Assembly: GCF_050410795.1 (NCBI RefSeq)
Contig: NZ_CP191258.1
Location: 4,712,001 to 4,776,000, forward strand
DNA: 64,000 nt
Direction of reading: 5' to 3'
From: Fontivita pretiosa
GTDB lineage: Bacteria; Planctomycetota; Phycisphaerae; Tepidisphaerales; Tepidisphaeraceae
Positions 45,272 through 54,370 of this stretch are shown here, piece after piece (position 1 is the stretch's first letter; each line of letters starts with the position of its first letter). The notes beneath the pieces were generated by a model that was not told the DNA's origin, did no database searches, and saw only the letters and a list, made by a program, of their open reading frames with translations. A program made the translations under genes and the position numbers.

Positions 45272-46579
45272 CTCAAGCATCCGGTCCTCGCCGAACATGA
45301 TCACTTCCGGTGTCATGTAGCTGACGTCAGGCGTAGGGCTGCGGCGGCGAGACAGGAAATTGATCATCGTGCCCTCGGGAAGCACCGTCAGTGTGGTGTC
45401 GGGGCGCGTCAACCGGGCCAGATCGCGCGCGGCTTCGCACACCATGGCGCCATTTGGTTCAACGTAAAAACGATGCTGTCCATCGCTGACGGCGATCCGC
45501 CGCCGCTGTAGCCAGGCATGGTCCATCCGCAGATACGCCGCCAGCGTGGCGATCACCGCGGCCGTGACGGCGCCGCGAACGACCAGCCCGCGGATGCCGC
45601 GGCGGTCCAGCATTTCTGGCAGGATGGCGACGGCGGCGGCGAGCATGTACAGCGTCGCCGGCATCGCCAGAGCAAAACCGTAGTGCCGGGGTTGAACTCT
45701 CAACGGGGTCTTGAGCAGCAGAAGCAGCGACCAGGCGCCCCACGCCAGCAACAGCGTGTGGCGGGGCGATTGAGCCGACGGTTCACGAATCGCATTGACT
45801 ATCCCAACGATCAGGATCAACGCTACGACGATCGGCAGCGGGCGCAGCACGCCGTGCCAGCCGATCTTCTCCCAGTACACCATGCCCAGCGCGATGATGA
45901 TGCCCGCCAGCACGATCGCCGCCGCCACCGGCGCGCCGCGTTCGCCACGCGCCGTGTACCTGCCGATCAGCACGGCGGGCAGCACGATCGCGGCGTAGCC
46001 GACGGTCCAGCCCAACATCAGACGCACGTTCCCACCCGCGTCGCCCAGACCAGTCACCCAGCGATAAAACGGCAGGTTCATCAGTCGCTTGTCACCAATC
46101 CATTTCCACGCCCCGACGACGCCTTCGATGGCCTGACTCGCAGGCATAGCCAATCCCAGCAGCAAGATCGCAAGCAGCACGGGCGTAAGCAGGCCGCCAC
46201 CGATGGCCAGCAAACAGACGGCGCGAGGTCGGTCGGGTGTGCGCAACAGGGACCACGTGCCCACGGCGCAGGCACCGGCGGCGGCGACGTGATCGGCCAA
46301 CGCCAGCACCAGGCGGTAAATCATCGACGCCAGCAGCGCGATCAGCAGCGCATTAAAGGCTTTGAGCGTGGCGATGCCAGCGCCGAAGACCTCGAACAGC
46401 AGGGCGTTGAAGTAAGGCGCCAGCGGCCCGTTGAAGTAGTTGATATCGCGATAGAGGACCGCGCCTTCGCTGAGCCGCCAGGGGACGTATACCTCACGTC
46501 CGTAGTCTTCCAGGACATCGGGAGTGCGATTCCAGATCCAGACGATCATCGCGATGACGGCGGCGGCGACCAAAGCCAT
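45053..46579 (-). CDS. Polytopic membrane glycosyltransferase (GT-C, PMT/ArnT-like)
   Basis: 508 residues with about ten hydrophobic segments. The first loop has the planctomycete-typical EDYGREVYVPWRLSEGAVLYRDINYFNGPLAPYFNALLFEVFG, with the D-E/DY pair in the first periplasmic loop that marks GT-C enzymes using polyprenyl-phosphate sugars. The C-terminal soluble part ends with DARYFGQDYARKIGAWIADNYD..GARPFNESNEFGILIAPRK. It lies between two LEPR-XLL genes, which suggests a role in surface protein or glycan modification; this is context only. Its C-terminal 73 codons are antisense to the plus-strand gene. Confidence 0.87.
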   Translation of the reverse strand: MALVAAAVIAMIVWIWNRTPDVLEDYGREVYVPWRLSEGAVLYRDINYFNGPLAPYFNALLFEVFGAGIATLKAFNALLIALLASMIYRLVLALADHVAAAGACAVGTWSLLRTPDRPRAVCLLAIGGGLLTPVLLAILLLGLAMPASQAIEGVVGAWKWIGDKRLMNLPFYRWVTGLGDAGGNVRLMLGWTVGYAAIVLPAVLIGRYTARGERGAPVAAAIVLAGIIIALGMVYWEKIGWHGVLRPLPIVVALILIVGIVNAIREPSAQSPRHTLLLAWGAWSLLLLLKTPLRVQPRHYGFALAMPATLYMLAAAVAILPEMLDRRGIRGLVVRGAVTAAVIATLAAYLRMDHAWLQRRRIAVSDGQHRFYVEPNGAMVCEAARDLARLTRPDTTLTVLPEGTMINFLSRRRSPTPDVSYMTPEVIMFGEDRMLESLRRHPPDYVALVHRNTSFFDARYFGQDYARKIGAWIADNYDLSRGMRYGARPFNESNEFGILIAPRKQTKQ

Positions 46580-46757
46580 GCTCGCTATCGCCGCCGCTCA
46601 CGCAGACCTGGCCGAAGGTTCTGTCACTGAGCGCTCAATACCGACTTCTGCTTGCATCCCGACGGTTATACCGCCTGTTTTGGCAAATGGGGCAGACCTG
46701 TCGGTCCGGCGTTTCGAATCGCGTATTGAAAGATGTCCGGATTTTCCTTGCCCCCGG

Positions 46758-46797
46758 CCCGGCGATGCCGGGAGAATGCCCCCTTGCACCTGGGGGC
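46758..46797 (+). other. Two consecutive hairpins in the leader of the PPC-repeat gene
   Basis: CCCGGC-GAT-GCCGGG (46758-46772) and GCCCCC-8-GGGGGC (46778-46797) lie 62-100 bases upstream of the start codon, before the strong GGAAGGAGGGAG site. They might slow ribosome access or protect the mRNA. The larger intergenic stretch 46580-46859 holds no gene. Confidence 0.5.
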
Positions 46798-46859
46798 GGT
46801 TGCCGGGGCTGCCAGATTCAGACGGGTCAACATTCTCCTGGAAGGAGGGAGTGTCACCG

Positions 46860-49826
46860 ATGAAGCTCCGCACGCACCAGGCGTCGTACTGCGCCGAACC
46901 ACTGGAACCGCGCACGCTGCTGGCCGAGATCACCTCGGGGCAGATGATCTCCGACAGCCTGCCCACGCCGGGCGCATCCGACACATATAGCTTTACCGCC
47001 AACGCGAAGGAGTCGGTCTCGCTGGTGGTCGGGGCGACGGGCGGAATAAACTTTCTGCCATATGTGCAGGTGTTCGCGCCCAATGGCGTGGCGCTGAACG
47101 CGATCAACAGCAACAGCTTCGACGCAGAGAACCTGCTTCAGAGTGGCACATATACCGCTGTTGTGCGGGACGTCGGCAATGACCACACCGGCACGTACAA
47201 TCTCTCGTTCTTTCGCGCACCGGCGACGCAGTTGGTCGATGCCGACTCCAGACCCACCGTCAGCAATCAGCGCAACATCGGCAGCATCGATCGCGGCGAC
47301 ATCGACGTGTACACCTTCTCTGCCAACGCAGGCGATTCCATATCGATCGATACTGCGGCGCTGAACGGCGTGAATTTTCTGCCACGGCTGCGGCTTTTCG
47401 CACCCAACGGCGTGGCGCTGACGGGCTTCGTTGACGCCGCGTATCCCACCCAATTGCCCCAGACCGGCACCTACTGCGTGACGGTTCGGGACGCCGGCGA
47501 CGACCACGTCGGCAGCTATGCCTTCACCATGATCCGCATGCCCGAGACACCATTGCCCGATGCCGACTCCGGGCCGGTGTTCAGCAACCAGCGGCGAATC
47601 GGGGCCATCGAGCCGGGCGACCTGGACGTGTACACCGTCGATGCCAACGCGGGCGACGCCATCGCGGTCGATGTGGGCGCGATCAGCGGCACCAACTTCC
47701 TTCCGGTCGTCAGGGTTTTCGCTCCTAACGGCTCGCCTTTGACCGACTTCGTCGGCAGCGCGTCGCTGGATCAACTGGCACAGACAGGAACCTATTCGAT
47801 CGCGGTCTACGACTACGGCAGCGATCACGTCGGCACTTATGGCTTCACCGTGCTGCGGATGCCCGCCACGCCGCTCACCACTGTCGCCGACGCCGATTCC
47901 GGGCCGACGCTCAGCAACCAACGCCAGATCGGCACGATCGATCCCGGCGATCTGGATGTTTTCACGTTTGAAGCCGGCGCCGGCGATTCGATCGGAATTG
48001 ATGTGGGATCGCTGGGCGGGGTCAATTTCCTGCCGCTGATTCGTGTGTTTGCACCCAATGGATTGCCGATGAGTGGATTCGTCGGCAGCTTTGAGGGCGT
48101 GCAGATGCCGCTGACGGGAACGTATTACGTCGCCGTTCACGACAATGGCAACGATCACACCGGCACGTACGCATTAACGATGCTGCGTTTCCCGGCCGAG
48201 CCGGTCTTCGACACCGAGTCTGGCACGATCCTGAGCAACCAGCGGCGCGTCGGCGCGATCGATTCCGGCGACCTGGATGTGTTTACGTTCCACGCCAACG
48301 CGGGCGACTCGGTGGCGATCGACGTGGGCGCCGCCAGCGGGGTCAACTTCCTGCCGCTGATCCGCGTCTACGCGCCCAACGGCCTGCCGATGGACGCCTT
48401 CGCCGGCAGCGCCGCCTTCGACCAGCTCCCGCAGACCGGCACGTACTCCATCGCCGTCCATGACAACGGCGACGATCACACCGGCACGTACGGCATTACG
48501 ATGGTGCGCGCCACCACCGCGTCGGCGTCGGTGCAGCTTATCGACGCCGATTCCGGGCCGATCCTCAGCAACCAGAGGCGAAGCGGCGTGATCGATTCGG
48601 GCGACCTGGACGTTTACACCTTCGATGCCGACGCCGGCGACTCGATCGCGCTGAACGTCGGCGGCACCGGCGGGGTGAACTTTCTGCCTCTGATGCGGGT
48701 CTTTGCGCCCAACGGACTGCCATTGAGCGGATACATCAGCAGCTTCGACGCCAGCAACCTTGCCCAGGGCGGCACCTACACCGTCGCCGTCCACGACAAC
48801 GGCAACGACCACACCGGGTCGTACGGCATCAGCCTGGCGCGCATGCCTTCCACGCAGACAGCGGATCCAAGTGATCTGGACGGCGGGGCGATCGCGTCGG
48901 GACAGACCCGCAGCGGCTCGCTCAATGCCGGCGACCTGGATGTGTACACGATCAATCTGACCCAGGGCGCAAACGTCACGATCCGCGCCGGAGTGCTCGC
49001 GGGCGTCAATTTCCTTCCAAGGATCCTGCTGTATGCGCCCAATGGCGTGCTGCTCGCCAACCAAACGGGCAATCCGGCGACGATCACGTTCACCAACGCC
49101 CCGGTCACCGGCACCTATTACGTTCTTGTGCGCGACAACGGAGACGATCACGTCGGCAGCTATTCGCTGTCGATCGACACGCCGCTGGTCTCCGACACCA
49201 CGCCGCCGCAGATGCTCTTCGCCCGCTACAACGCGCAGGCCGCCGCCGCGCAGGTCCTGGTGGGCATGAGCGAGAGCCTGGGCGCGACGCTGGCGGTGAC
49301 GGACTTGACGGTGCAGAACCTGACCGCCGGCACGAACATCCCGACCGCCAACCTGACCGCGACGTTCAACGCGTCATCCAACGAGATTGTGATCGGCTTC
49401 CCCGGTTACGCCACGCCGCGCCTGCCGGAAGGCAATTACCGTGTGACGATTCTTGCCGGCAGCGTTGCCGACGCCGCGGGCAATTCCCCGACGATACCGC
49501 TGTCGCTCGACTTTTTCTTCATGAACGCAGACGTCAACCAGGATCGTCGAGTCGATGGCAAGGACCTGTATCGGCTGAACTCGAACTGGCAGGGGCGTGC
49601 CGCGACATTTGCACAGGGGGATCTGGACTTGAACGGCGTGGTGGATCAGGCGGACCTGGACATCCTGATCGGAAAGTGGCAACAGGTTTTGCCCGCCCCG
49701 CCGCCCGGACAGCCGCTGGCAGCATCGCCGCTGCGGCGGCAGCCAATCGTCAATACTGTCTTTTTCATTCCCGATCCGACCGAAGTGGGCCAGCTCTCGG
49801 GCACGACTACGGAGCAGTTGCAGTGA
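46860..49826 (+). CDS. LEPR-XLL surface protein with seven PPC-like repeats and dockerin-like end
   Basis: 988 residues from ATG 46860 (GGAGGGAG 8-12 bases upstream). The N-terminus is MKLRTHQASYCAEPLEPRTLLAE, a clear LEPR-XLL signal. Residues about 41-775 are seven repeats of about 107 residues with DLDVYTFxANAGDSIxIDVG..GVNFLPLIRVFAPNG..TGTYxIAVHDNGDDHTGTY, a bacterial pre-peptidase C-terminal (PPC)-like beta domain. An SbsA/Ig-like module (LAVTDLTVQNL..YRVTILAGSVADAAGN) and a dockerin-like end (NADVNQDRRVDGKDLYRLN, GDLDLNGVVDQADLDIL) are shared with the lipase-like gene. A cell-surface structural or adhesive role is inferred. The last 20 bases overlap GH30 on the other strand. Confidence 0.88.
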   Translation: MKLRTHQASYCAEPLEPRTLLAEITSGQMISDSLPTPGASDTYSFTANAKESVSLVVGATGGINFLPYVQVFAPNGVALNAINSNSFDAENLLQSGTYTAVVRDVGNDHTGTYNLSFFRAPATQLVDADSRPTVSNQRNIGSIDRGDIDVYTFSANAGDSISIDTAALNGVNFLPRLRLFAPNGVALTGFVDAAYPTQLPQTGTYCVTVRDAGDDHVGSYAFTMIRMPETPLPDADSGPVFSNQRRIGAIEPGDLDVYTVDANAGDAIAVDVGAISGTNFLPVVRVFAPNGSPLTDFVGSASLDQLAQTGTYSIAVYDYGSDHVGTYGFTVLRMPATPLTTVADADSGPTLSNQRQIGTIDPGDLDVFTFEAGAGDSIGIDVGSLGGVNFLPLIRVFAPNGLPMSGFVGSFEGVQMPLTGTYYVAVHDNGNDHTGTYALTMLRFPAEPVFDTESGTILSNQRRVGAIDSGDLDVFTFHANAGDSVAIDVGAASGVNFLPLIRVYAPNGLPMDAFAGSAAFDQLPQTGTYSIAVHDNGDDHTGTYGITMVRATTASASVQLIDADSGPILSNQRRSGVIDSGDLDVYTFDADAGDSIALNVGGTGGVNFLPLMRVFAPNGLPLSGYISSFDASNLAQGGTYTVAVHDNGNDHTGSYGISLARMPSTQTADPSDLDGGAIASGQTRSGSLNAGDLDVYTINLTQGANVTIRAGVLAGVNFLPRILLYAPNGVLLANQTGNPATITFTNAPVTGTYYVLVRDNGDDHVGSYSLSIDTPLVSDTTPPQMLFARYNAQAAAAQVLVGMSESLGATLAVTDLTVQNLTAGTNIPTANLTATFNASSNEIVIGFPGYATPRLPEGNYRVTILAGSVADAAGNSPTIPLSLDFFFMNADVNQDRRVDGKDLYRLNSNWQGRAATFAQGDLDLNGVVDQADLDILIGKWQQVLPAPPPGQPLAASPLRRQPIVNTVFFIPDPTEVGQLSGTTTEQLQ
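46980..49190 (+). repeat. Seven tandem in-frame repeats of 318-333 bp
   Basis: Unit starts (D of D-x-DVYTF or equivalent): 46980, 47298, 47619, 47949, 48270, 48603 and 48933. Units 4 to 6 are the most alike by eye; units 1 and 7 are the most diverged. The last unit fades near 49190. Confidence 0.9.
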
Positions 49827-51336
49827 GCGTGACAATCGATCGGGCGGGGATCTGGATTGCATCGGCCCCGGCGACAGGCGGACAGGCTCTCAGATCGTCC
49901 GCTTCGTTGGCGGAGGTCACGTGCGGCGTGAGCGTCGCGACGGCCATTTCCTGCCCGGTGGCACGAAGCTGCACCTGCACCGTGGCCGGCTCGGCCGCCA
50001 TGTTGATGCACACGATCGCGAGCCTGTTGCCGGAGCGATCGTGATACGCCGATACCAGCAGACCATTCAGGTCTTCGTTAACCCCCCGCGCATCGATCGC
50101 CACACGCTGCATGCCCGGGCGCACGTACCGGCTGAAGTTGCCCATGGCCCACAGAAGCTTGGAGGGGATGATGGTTTCCTCGTCGCCGGGCTGTTTCCAG
50201 TCGGTGTAGACCAGGCCGTCCTTGTAGTCGTAGGGGGAAAAGGCCAGCCACCATGCCCAGGCGGAGGCGTTGGCGATGGTCAGGTCGCAGTGGATCAGCC
50301 GCGCGACGTTCAGGGCCGTGTCGATGCCCAGGTCGCGTTTGCGGCTGAGCACGCAGTATTCGCTCTGCCAGACCGTCCATCCCGGATGCTCATCCAGCTT
50401 GGCGCGCAGGCGCATGCGCGGTTGCACGAGCTGATCCAGACCGTCCGAGCCATAGGAGTGATACGCCAGCGTGAAGCCGAGCATCGGCCCGAGCTGCGGG
50501 TCGGCGGCGAAGAAATCGAGGTAGTCGCCGAACAACGTGCCATGTTCGCGCGAGGCACGCTCATTGGGGCGATAAAGGTCGTGAATGACGTTGGCTTCGG
50601 GAACGAGGATTCGGGTGGGCAGTTTGCGGCTCGTCAGCTCGGCATGAAGCGCCTTGACGATGCGGACGATGTCGTCGTTGCCCGCGCGGTTGCCCTCCTG
50701 GCCGCGATCCCAGTTCAGCGCCGGCTCATTTACCGGGCTGACCCACTGAAAGATGATTTGCTGTGCCGGATCCGCGTGGGTGGCAAAGTGTTCGAGGATG
50801 TCGGCCAGATATCTGGCGAACTGCGGCTCGAATCCGGGCTTGAGATTGGTCGAGCCTGTGATTTGTCCGCCCTGAGCCAGCCCGGCGTTGGTCAGTCCGC
50901 TGCGAGTCATTCGCCCCGGCGGGCTGTTGACGAAGGCCAGGAATTTGTTGACCCCTCGCGCCTTTGCGGCGGCGAGGAACCAACGCTGGCCGGCCTGCCG
51001 CGACCAGTCGTACTGTCCTTCGGCGACCTCGAAGGTCTCGACGGTGCGCCACGGATCGCGGATGGTGGCCGTATTGATCCCGCCGCCGACGTTGAATCGC
51101 CACATCGACAGCCCGATGCCTTTGTCCATGGAAAACAGCAGATCGGCCAGCCGACCGCGGTTCTGTTCCGACCAGGAATCGAGCTTCTGGATCGACCAGC
51201 AGTCCGACGCGGCGAAGTGATCGATCGTCTGATGTCGCTGATCCAGATCGATCAGCAGACGGGTCGGCTCGACCGCTGAAGCGACGGTGCAACTGATCAT
51301 GGCAATCAGACTGGCAATGACGCGAAGAAGGTGCAT
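49807..51336 (-). CDS. Secreted family 30 glycoside hydrolase (endo-beta-1,6-galactanase-like)
   Basis: 509 residues. Signal peptide at the N-terminus (MHLLRVIASLIAMISCTVASA). GH30 barrel motifs: GIGLSMWRFNVGGG, acid/base E204 in SPVNEPALNW, and nucleophile E326 in TVWQSEYCV. The small beta domain at the C-terminus is present. The closest well-known relatives are fungal/bacterial endo-beta-1,6-galactanases, and some related enzymes act on other hexans; specificity is not decided. It overlaps the PPC-repeat protein's end by 20 bases and lies 9 bases downstream of the agarase-like gene on the same strand, so the two are probably co-transcribed. Confidence 0.9.
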   Translation of the reverse strand: MHLLRVIASLIAMISCTVASAVEPTRLLIDLDQRHQTIDHFAASDCWSIQKLDSWSEQNRGRLADLLFSMDKGIGLSMWRFNVGGGINTATIRDPWRTVETFEVAEGQYDWSRQAGQRWFLAAAKARGVNKFLAFVNSPPGRMTRSGLTNAGLAQGGQITGSTNLKPGFEPQFARYLADILEHFATHADPAQQIIFQWVSPVNEPALNWDRGQEGNRAGNDDIVRIVKALHAELTSRKLPTRILVPEANVIHDLYRPNERASREHGTLFGDYLDFFAADPQLGPMLGFTLAYHSYGSDGLDQLVQPRMRLRAKLDEHPGWTVWQSEYCVLSRKRDLGIDTALNVARLIHCDLTIANASAWAWWLAFSPYDYKDGLVYTDWKQPGDEETIIPSKLLWAMGNFSRYVRPGMQRVAIDARGVNEDLNGLLVSAYHDRSGNRLAIVCINMAAEPATVQVQLRATGQEMAVATLTPHVTSANEADDLRACPPVAGADAIQIPARSIVTLTATAP

Positions 51337-51345
51337 GGTTTGGCC

Positions 51346-53442
51346 TCAGGGTGACTCCGTTCGCGACTTGTAGAGTTCGGCGGCCACTTTGCGGTTGGCT
51401 TCGACCAGCAGATAGTTTGGGGTGTCGGCGACGTTGAGGAACCCTCGCAGCACCGCCTCGCCGTCGCCGCGACCGGTCAGTGCCTGGTCGCGCATCTGGA
51501 AAAAGTGTGCTCCGATGATCAACGGATGGCGCATCGCCGCGGCCATGTAATTGCGAAGGTGATCGACTCGCTGCTGAGGTGTCCAGGTCTTGTCCTCTTC
51601 GGGTCTGCCGCGGAAGGGGGTCTGGACATAGTCCGAGCCGAAACCCCACTCGCCGATCAGGATCGGGTGGTCCACCTTGCCCAAATACTGGTTGGCCCGT
51701 CCGGTGGGCGTGCGGTCGTAGATGTTGTAGGAGATGACATCGCAGTATTTGGCCGCCAGCGCAAGCTGCGTCGGGTCCTTGTGTCCGTGGAAGCGGACGC
51801 CCAGGTACAGATTCTTCGGCGCCACGCGCTTGACCTCCTCACGGCAGATGCGGAAGTAGGTCTCGGCGAATCTGGTGCCGAAGGCTTCGTAGTCTTCGCG
51901 AATGGCCGGCACGTCGGCGGAGCTGATCGGCTCGCGGTTGGCCAGCAGCGCATCCCACGACGCAAACTGTTTCTGCCAGGCCTGATTCAGCGCCTCGATC
52001 GTCGTGTACTTGGCCTTCAGATCATTGACGAACTGGATTTTGGCCGGCTGGTCCGGCGGCGCCTGGGCGGCGCGCCAACCCAGCGCCCGATAGTTCGGAT
52101 CGATTCCCCAGTCCAGCTCGTTGTCCACGAAGTATCCGATGTTCCAGGGATCGTTGGCGGTTGTGCCGATCTCGCGCTCCATCCGCCTGCGCAGCTCGGA
52201 CTGAAACTCGCCGTCAAACACGTCGTGATGATGCCCGAAGTTCATTCGGTGGAAGTGGATCGCCACCACGTACGGCGTTTTGCGCATCAGCATGGTCTGG
52301 GTGTCCGACCAGTTGCCGATGGTATTGAATCCCCAGCTTCGCAGTCGCCGGTGCTGCAATTCCCGGACGATGTTGGCCCAGTCAGGCCCGTATTTGCGAT
52401 ACAGGTTGGCCTTGCTGAAATCGAACGTGACGTACTGCTTGTCCCTGTAGTACATGAAGCGGGCGTTGCTTCCGCGGCCGAAGCAGAAGTCGAATTCGCC
52501 TCCCGGCTGCGGCAGCCACTCGAACCAGTGTTCGCGATCGGTGATGGGCGAAGCGGCCTCGAAGCCCACGCCCGTCGGTCCGTACGACCAGAACAGCCGA
52601 CCTTTGGGATCGACCAGCCACCACTTGCCCTGGTACTTGGTCGGATAGAAGAATCCGCTGGCCGGCAGTTGCGGCCCGGCCTGGTAGCCGCCGAATTCGT
52701 TCCAGTCTCCGGGATTGGCCGCACGCTCCAGCTCCGCCGCCTCCAGCTTCTTCCAGTACTCGAACTGCTCGGGGCCGTAGATTTTGCCCGGCCAGTCGGC
52801 GTGTTTGTATTGCCCGAACTGATCCACGAAGGGGAAAAACGGCACGGGCGCCGGCACGCCCTGGCCATCGGCGCGGATCGAATGGATTTCAATTACATCA
52901 TCGCCTGAAGCGGACTCGAAGCTGATGACCAGCCGCGCGATCTGGGCCGGATCGACCGTTCCTTCGCGCACGGCAATTCCCCGGGTGTACATGAAGAACG
53001 GCTTGAAGTAGTCGTAGCCGGGATCCTCGGGGCGGCGAACGAGCCGGACTCGCAACTCGCCACGCTCGTCGGCGTCCAGACCGATCAGGCTCTGGCAGGC
53101 GTCCTGGCGGTACTCGGCGGTGGGATTCTCCGCCCGCGCCTGAACAAGCAGCCGCCGGGGAGAGACGTTGCGGATGCTCAGCACGATGGCCTCGCGATCG
53201 GACAGGTCCCACGCTCCGCCCGCGGCGGGGATGGTGATCCTGGCCACGCCGCTTCCCACCGCGCTCATGCGCAGCGCCGTTGTCTGCCCCGATTGCGAAA
53301 GATCCACCCGCGCGGCCTGTGCCTGGATCTGCTCCAGAACATTGCGGGAATCGAAACGGACCAGGTCGATTGCCCCCCGGAGCGGACTTGTCAACCCAAC
53401 CAGAAATCCCACCACACCGATCACGCAGGTTCGCAGCGCCAT
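51346..53442 (-). CDS. Secreted GH50-like beta-agarase family protein
   Basis: 698 residues, start ATG 53442 with GAGGA upstream; signal peptide MALRTCVIGVVGFLVGLTSPLRG. An N-terminal carbohydrate-binding-like beta-sandwich (about 25-230) is followed by the TIM barrel: WWLVDPKGRLFWSYGPTGVGF, NIGYFVDNELDWG (acid/base E), and HPILIGEWGFGSD (nucleophile E), as in GH50 agarases. The enzyme would release agar-type galactose oligosaccharides. Next to GH30 and downstream of a GbsR-type regulator (divergent), this is a likely red-algal or galactan polysaccharide utilisation unit, although no transporter is present in the window. Confidence 0.83.
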   Translation of the reverse strand: MALRTCVIGVVGFLVGLTSPLRGAIDLVRFDSRNVLEQIQAQAARVDLSQSGQTTALRMSAVGSGVARITIPAAGGAWDLSDREAIVLSIRNVSPRRLLVQARAENPTAEYRQDACQSLIGLDADERGELRVRLVRRPEDPGYDYFKPFFMYTRGIAVREGTVDPAQIARLVISFESASGDDVIEIHSIRADGQGVPAPVPFFPFVDQFGQYKHADWPGKIYGPEQFEYWKKLEAAELERAANPGDWNEFGGYQAGPQLPASGFFYPTKYQGKWWLVDPKGRLFWSYGPTGVGFEAASPITDREHWFEWLPQPGGEFDFCFGRGSNARFMYYRDKQYVTFDFSKANLYRKYGPDWANIVRELQHRRLRSWGFNTIGNWSDTQTMLMRKTPYVVAIHFHRMNFGHHHDVFDGEFQSELRRRMEREIGTTANDPWNIGYFVDNELDWGIDPNYRALGWRAAQAPPDQPAKIQFVNDLKAKYTTIEALNQAWQKQFASWDALLANREPISSADVPAIREDYEAFGTRFAETYFRICREEVKRVAPKNLYLGVRFHGHKDPTQLALAAKYCDVISYNIYDRTPTGRANQYLGKVDHPILIGEWGFGSDYVQTPFRGRPEEDKTWTPQQRVDHLRNYMAAAMRHPLIIGAHFFQMRDQALTGRGDGEAVLRGFLNVADTPNYLLVEANRKVAAELYKSRTESP

Positions 53443-53460
53443 GCGGGAGTCCTCGCAGCG

Positions 53461-53480
53461 ATGTAAATTAATGTAAATAA
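53461..53480. repeat. Tandem 10-bp direct repeat in the GH50 leader
   Basis: ATGTAAATTA followed directly by ATGTAAATAA. Two same-face copies one helical turn apart, about 20 bases ahead of the GH50 start codon; a possible regulator site. Confidence 0.5.
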
Positions 53481-53508
53481 CCTCCGCCGTTGCAGCGTGA
53501 GTTCGCGA

Positions 53509-53538
53509 TATATACCACAATCCATGGAAAAGTGTTGA
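53509..53538 (-). promoter_or_regulatory. Candidate promoter of the GH50-GH30 pair
   Basis: On the minus strand TCAACA (53533-53538) and TATATA (53509-53514) with an 18-base spacer. It is a weak match to consensus but lies in an AT-rich island. Confidence 0.35.
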
Positions 53539-53611
53539 GAAAAAGTGCGATGAGAATTGTTCAGCAGCGGATGTCGCATCGTCTGGCTTTTCAGCACCGC
53601 AGACCGAAGCC

Positions 53612-53656
53612 TTGCTGTCGGGCGCGAAAGCTCTAATATTTCAGTACACATTGAAA
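53612..53656 (+). promoter_or_regulatory. Promoter and TTTCA-N8-TGAAA dyad ahead of the GbsR-like regulator
   Basis: TTGCTG (53612-53617) and TAATAT (53634-53639) with a 16-base spacer. The inverted repeat TTTCA (53639-53643) / TGAAA (53652-53656), 18 bases long, covers the expected start site. It lies where an autorepressor would bind. Confidence 0.42.
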
Positions 53657-53671
53657 ACAGGGAGGTTCATC

Positions 53672-54277
53672 ATGAGCCCATCCGCGACTCTGACCAGCAC
53701 CGGCCCGACCCGGACCAAGCCGGCCAACGAAAGCGCCGTCATCGCCCGCCTGCACGAGGCCCAGGACAACTTCATTCGCCGGTGGGGAGAAATGGGCGCA
53801 ACCTGGGGCATCAACCGCACGATGGCCGAGATCCACGCGCTGCTGTACATCACCGCCCAGCCGCTGTGCACTGATGACGTGATGCAGCGGCTGAACATCA
53901 GCCGCGGCAACGCCAGCATGAGCCTGCGGGCGTTGTGCGACTGGGGTGTGATCCGTCGCATGCACAAGCGTGGCGAGCGGCGGGAGTATTTCGAGAGCCT
54001 TTCGGACGTGTGGGAGATGTTCTCGATCATCGCCGCCGAGCGAAAACGCCGCGAAATGGACCCCGTCCTGGAAACGATCAAGCAGTGCCAGCGGATGCTT
54101 GACGAGCAGAGCCTGGGCAAAGCCGCCGCCCGCCGCCCCGAGGTGCAGGCTACGCGCCAGCGCCTGGCCAGCATGGAAGAGTTCGTCGAAGTCACCAACA
54201 AGATCTTCGCGCAGTTCGTGACCAACGCCCGCAACGGCCTGAACCGCGTCGTGCGAGTGCTGCTTCGAGCACTCTAG
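53672..54277 (+). CDS. GbsR/MarR-type transcriptional regulator
   Basis: 201 residues from ATG 53672 with GGAGG 6 bases upstream. The winged helix is WGINRTMAEIHALLYITAQPLCTDDVMQRLNISRGNASMSLRALCDWGVIRRMHKRGERREYF, characteristic of the GbsR family. A long helical C-terminal half (ERKRREMDPVLETIKQCQRML) should dimerise. Family members respond to osmolytes or other cues and repress adjacent genes. The gene is divergent from the GH50-GH30 pair and precedes the phosphatase and esterase genes on its own strand. A short hairpin (GAGTGCT-6-AGCACTC) overlaps its stop but lacks a T run. Confidence 0.88.
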   Translation: MSPSATLTSTGPTRTKPANESAVIARLHEAQDNFIRRWGEMGATWGINRTMAEIHALLYITAQPLCTDDVMQRLNISRGNASMSLRALCDWGVIRRMHKRGERREYFESLSDVWEMFSIIAAERKRREMDPVLETIKQCQRMLDEQSLGKAAARRPEVQATRQRLASMEEFVEVTNKIFAQFVTNARNGLNRVVRVLLRAL

Positions 54278-54370
54278 TCGCCGCCACAGTCGCCACCGAA
54301 CCAGCGGGCAGGTGCGCAGCGCTGGCGTGGCGTTGCTCGACGCCCCGGGCTGGAAGTATCCTCAGCGACC

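Noticed and set aside
46980..49190. Possible CRISPR-like or satellite array
   Set aside because: Repeats are long, in frame and encode a PPC-like domain; no spacers.
54255..54274. Hairpin GAGTGCT-6-AGCACTC as a terminator of the regulator gene
   Set aside because: No following T run, and it overlaps the last codons.
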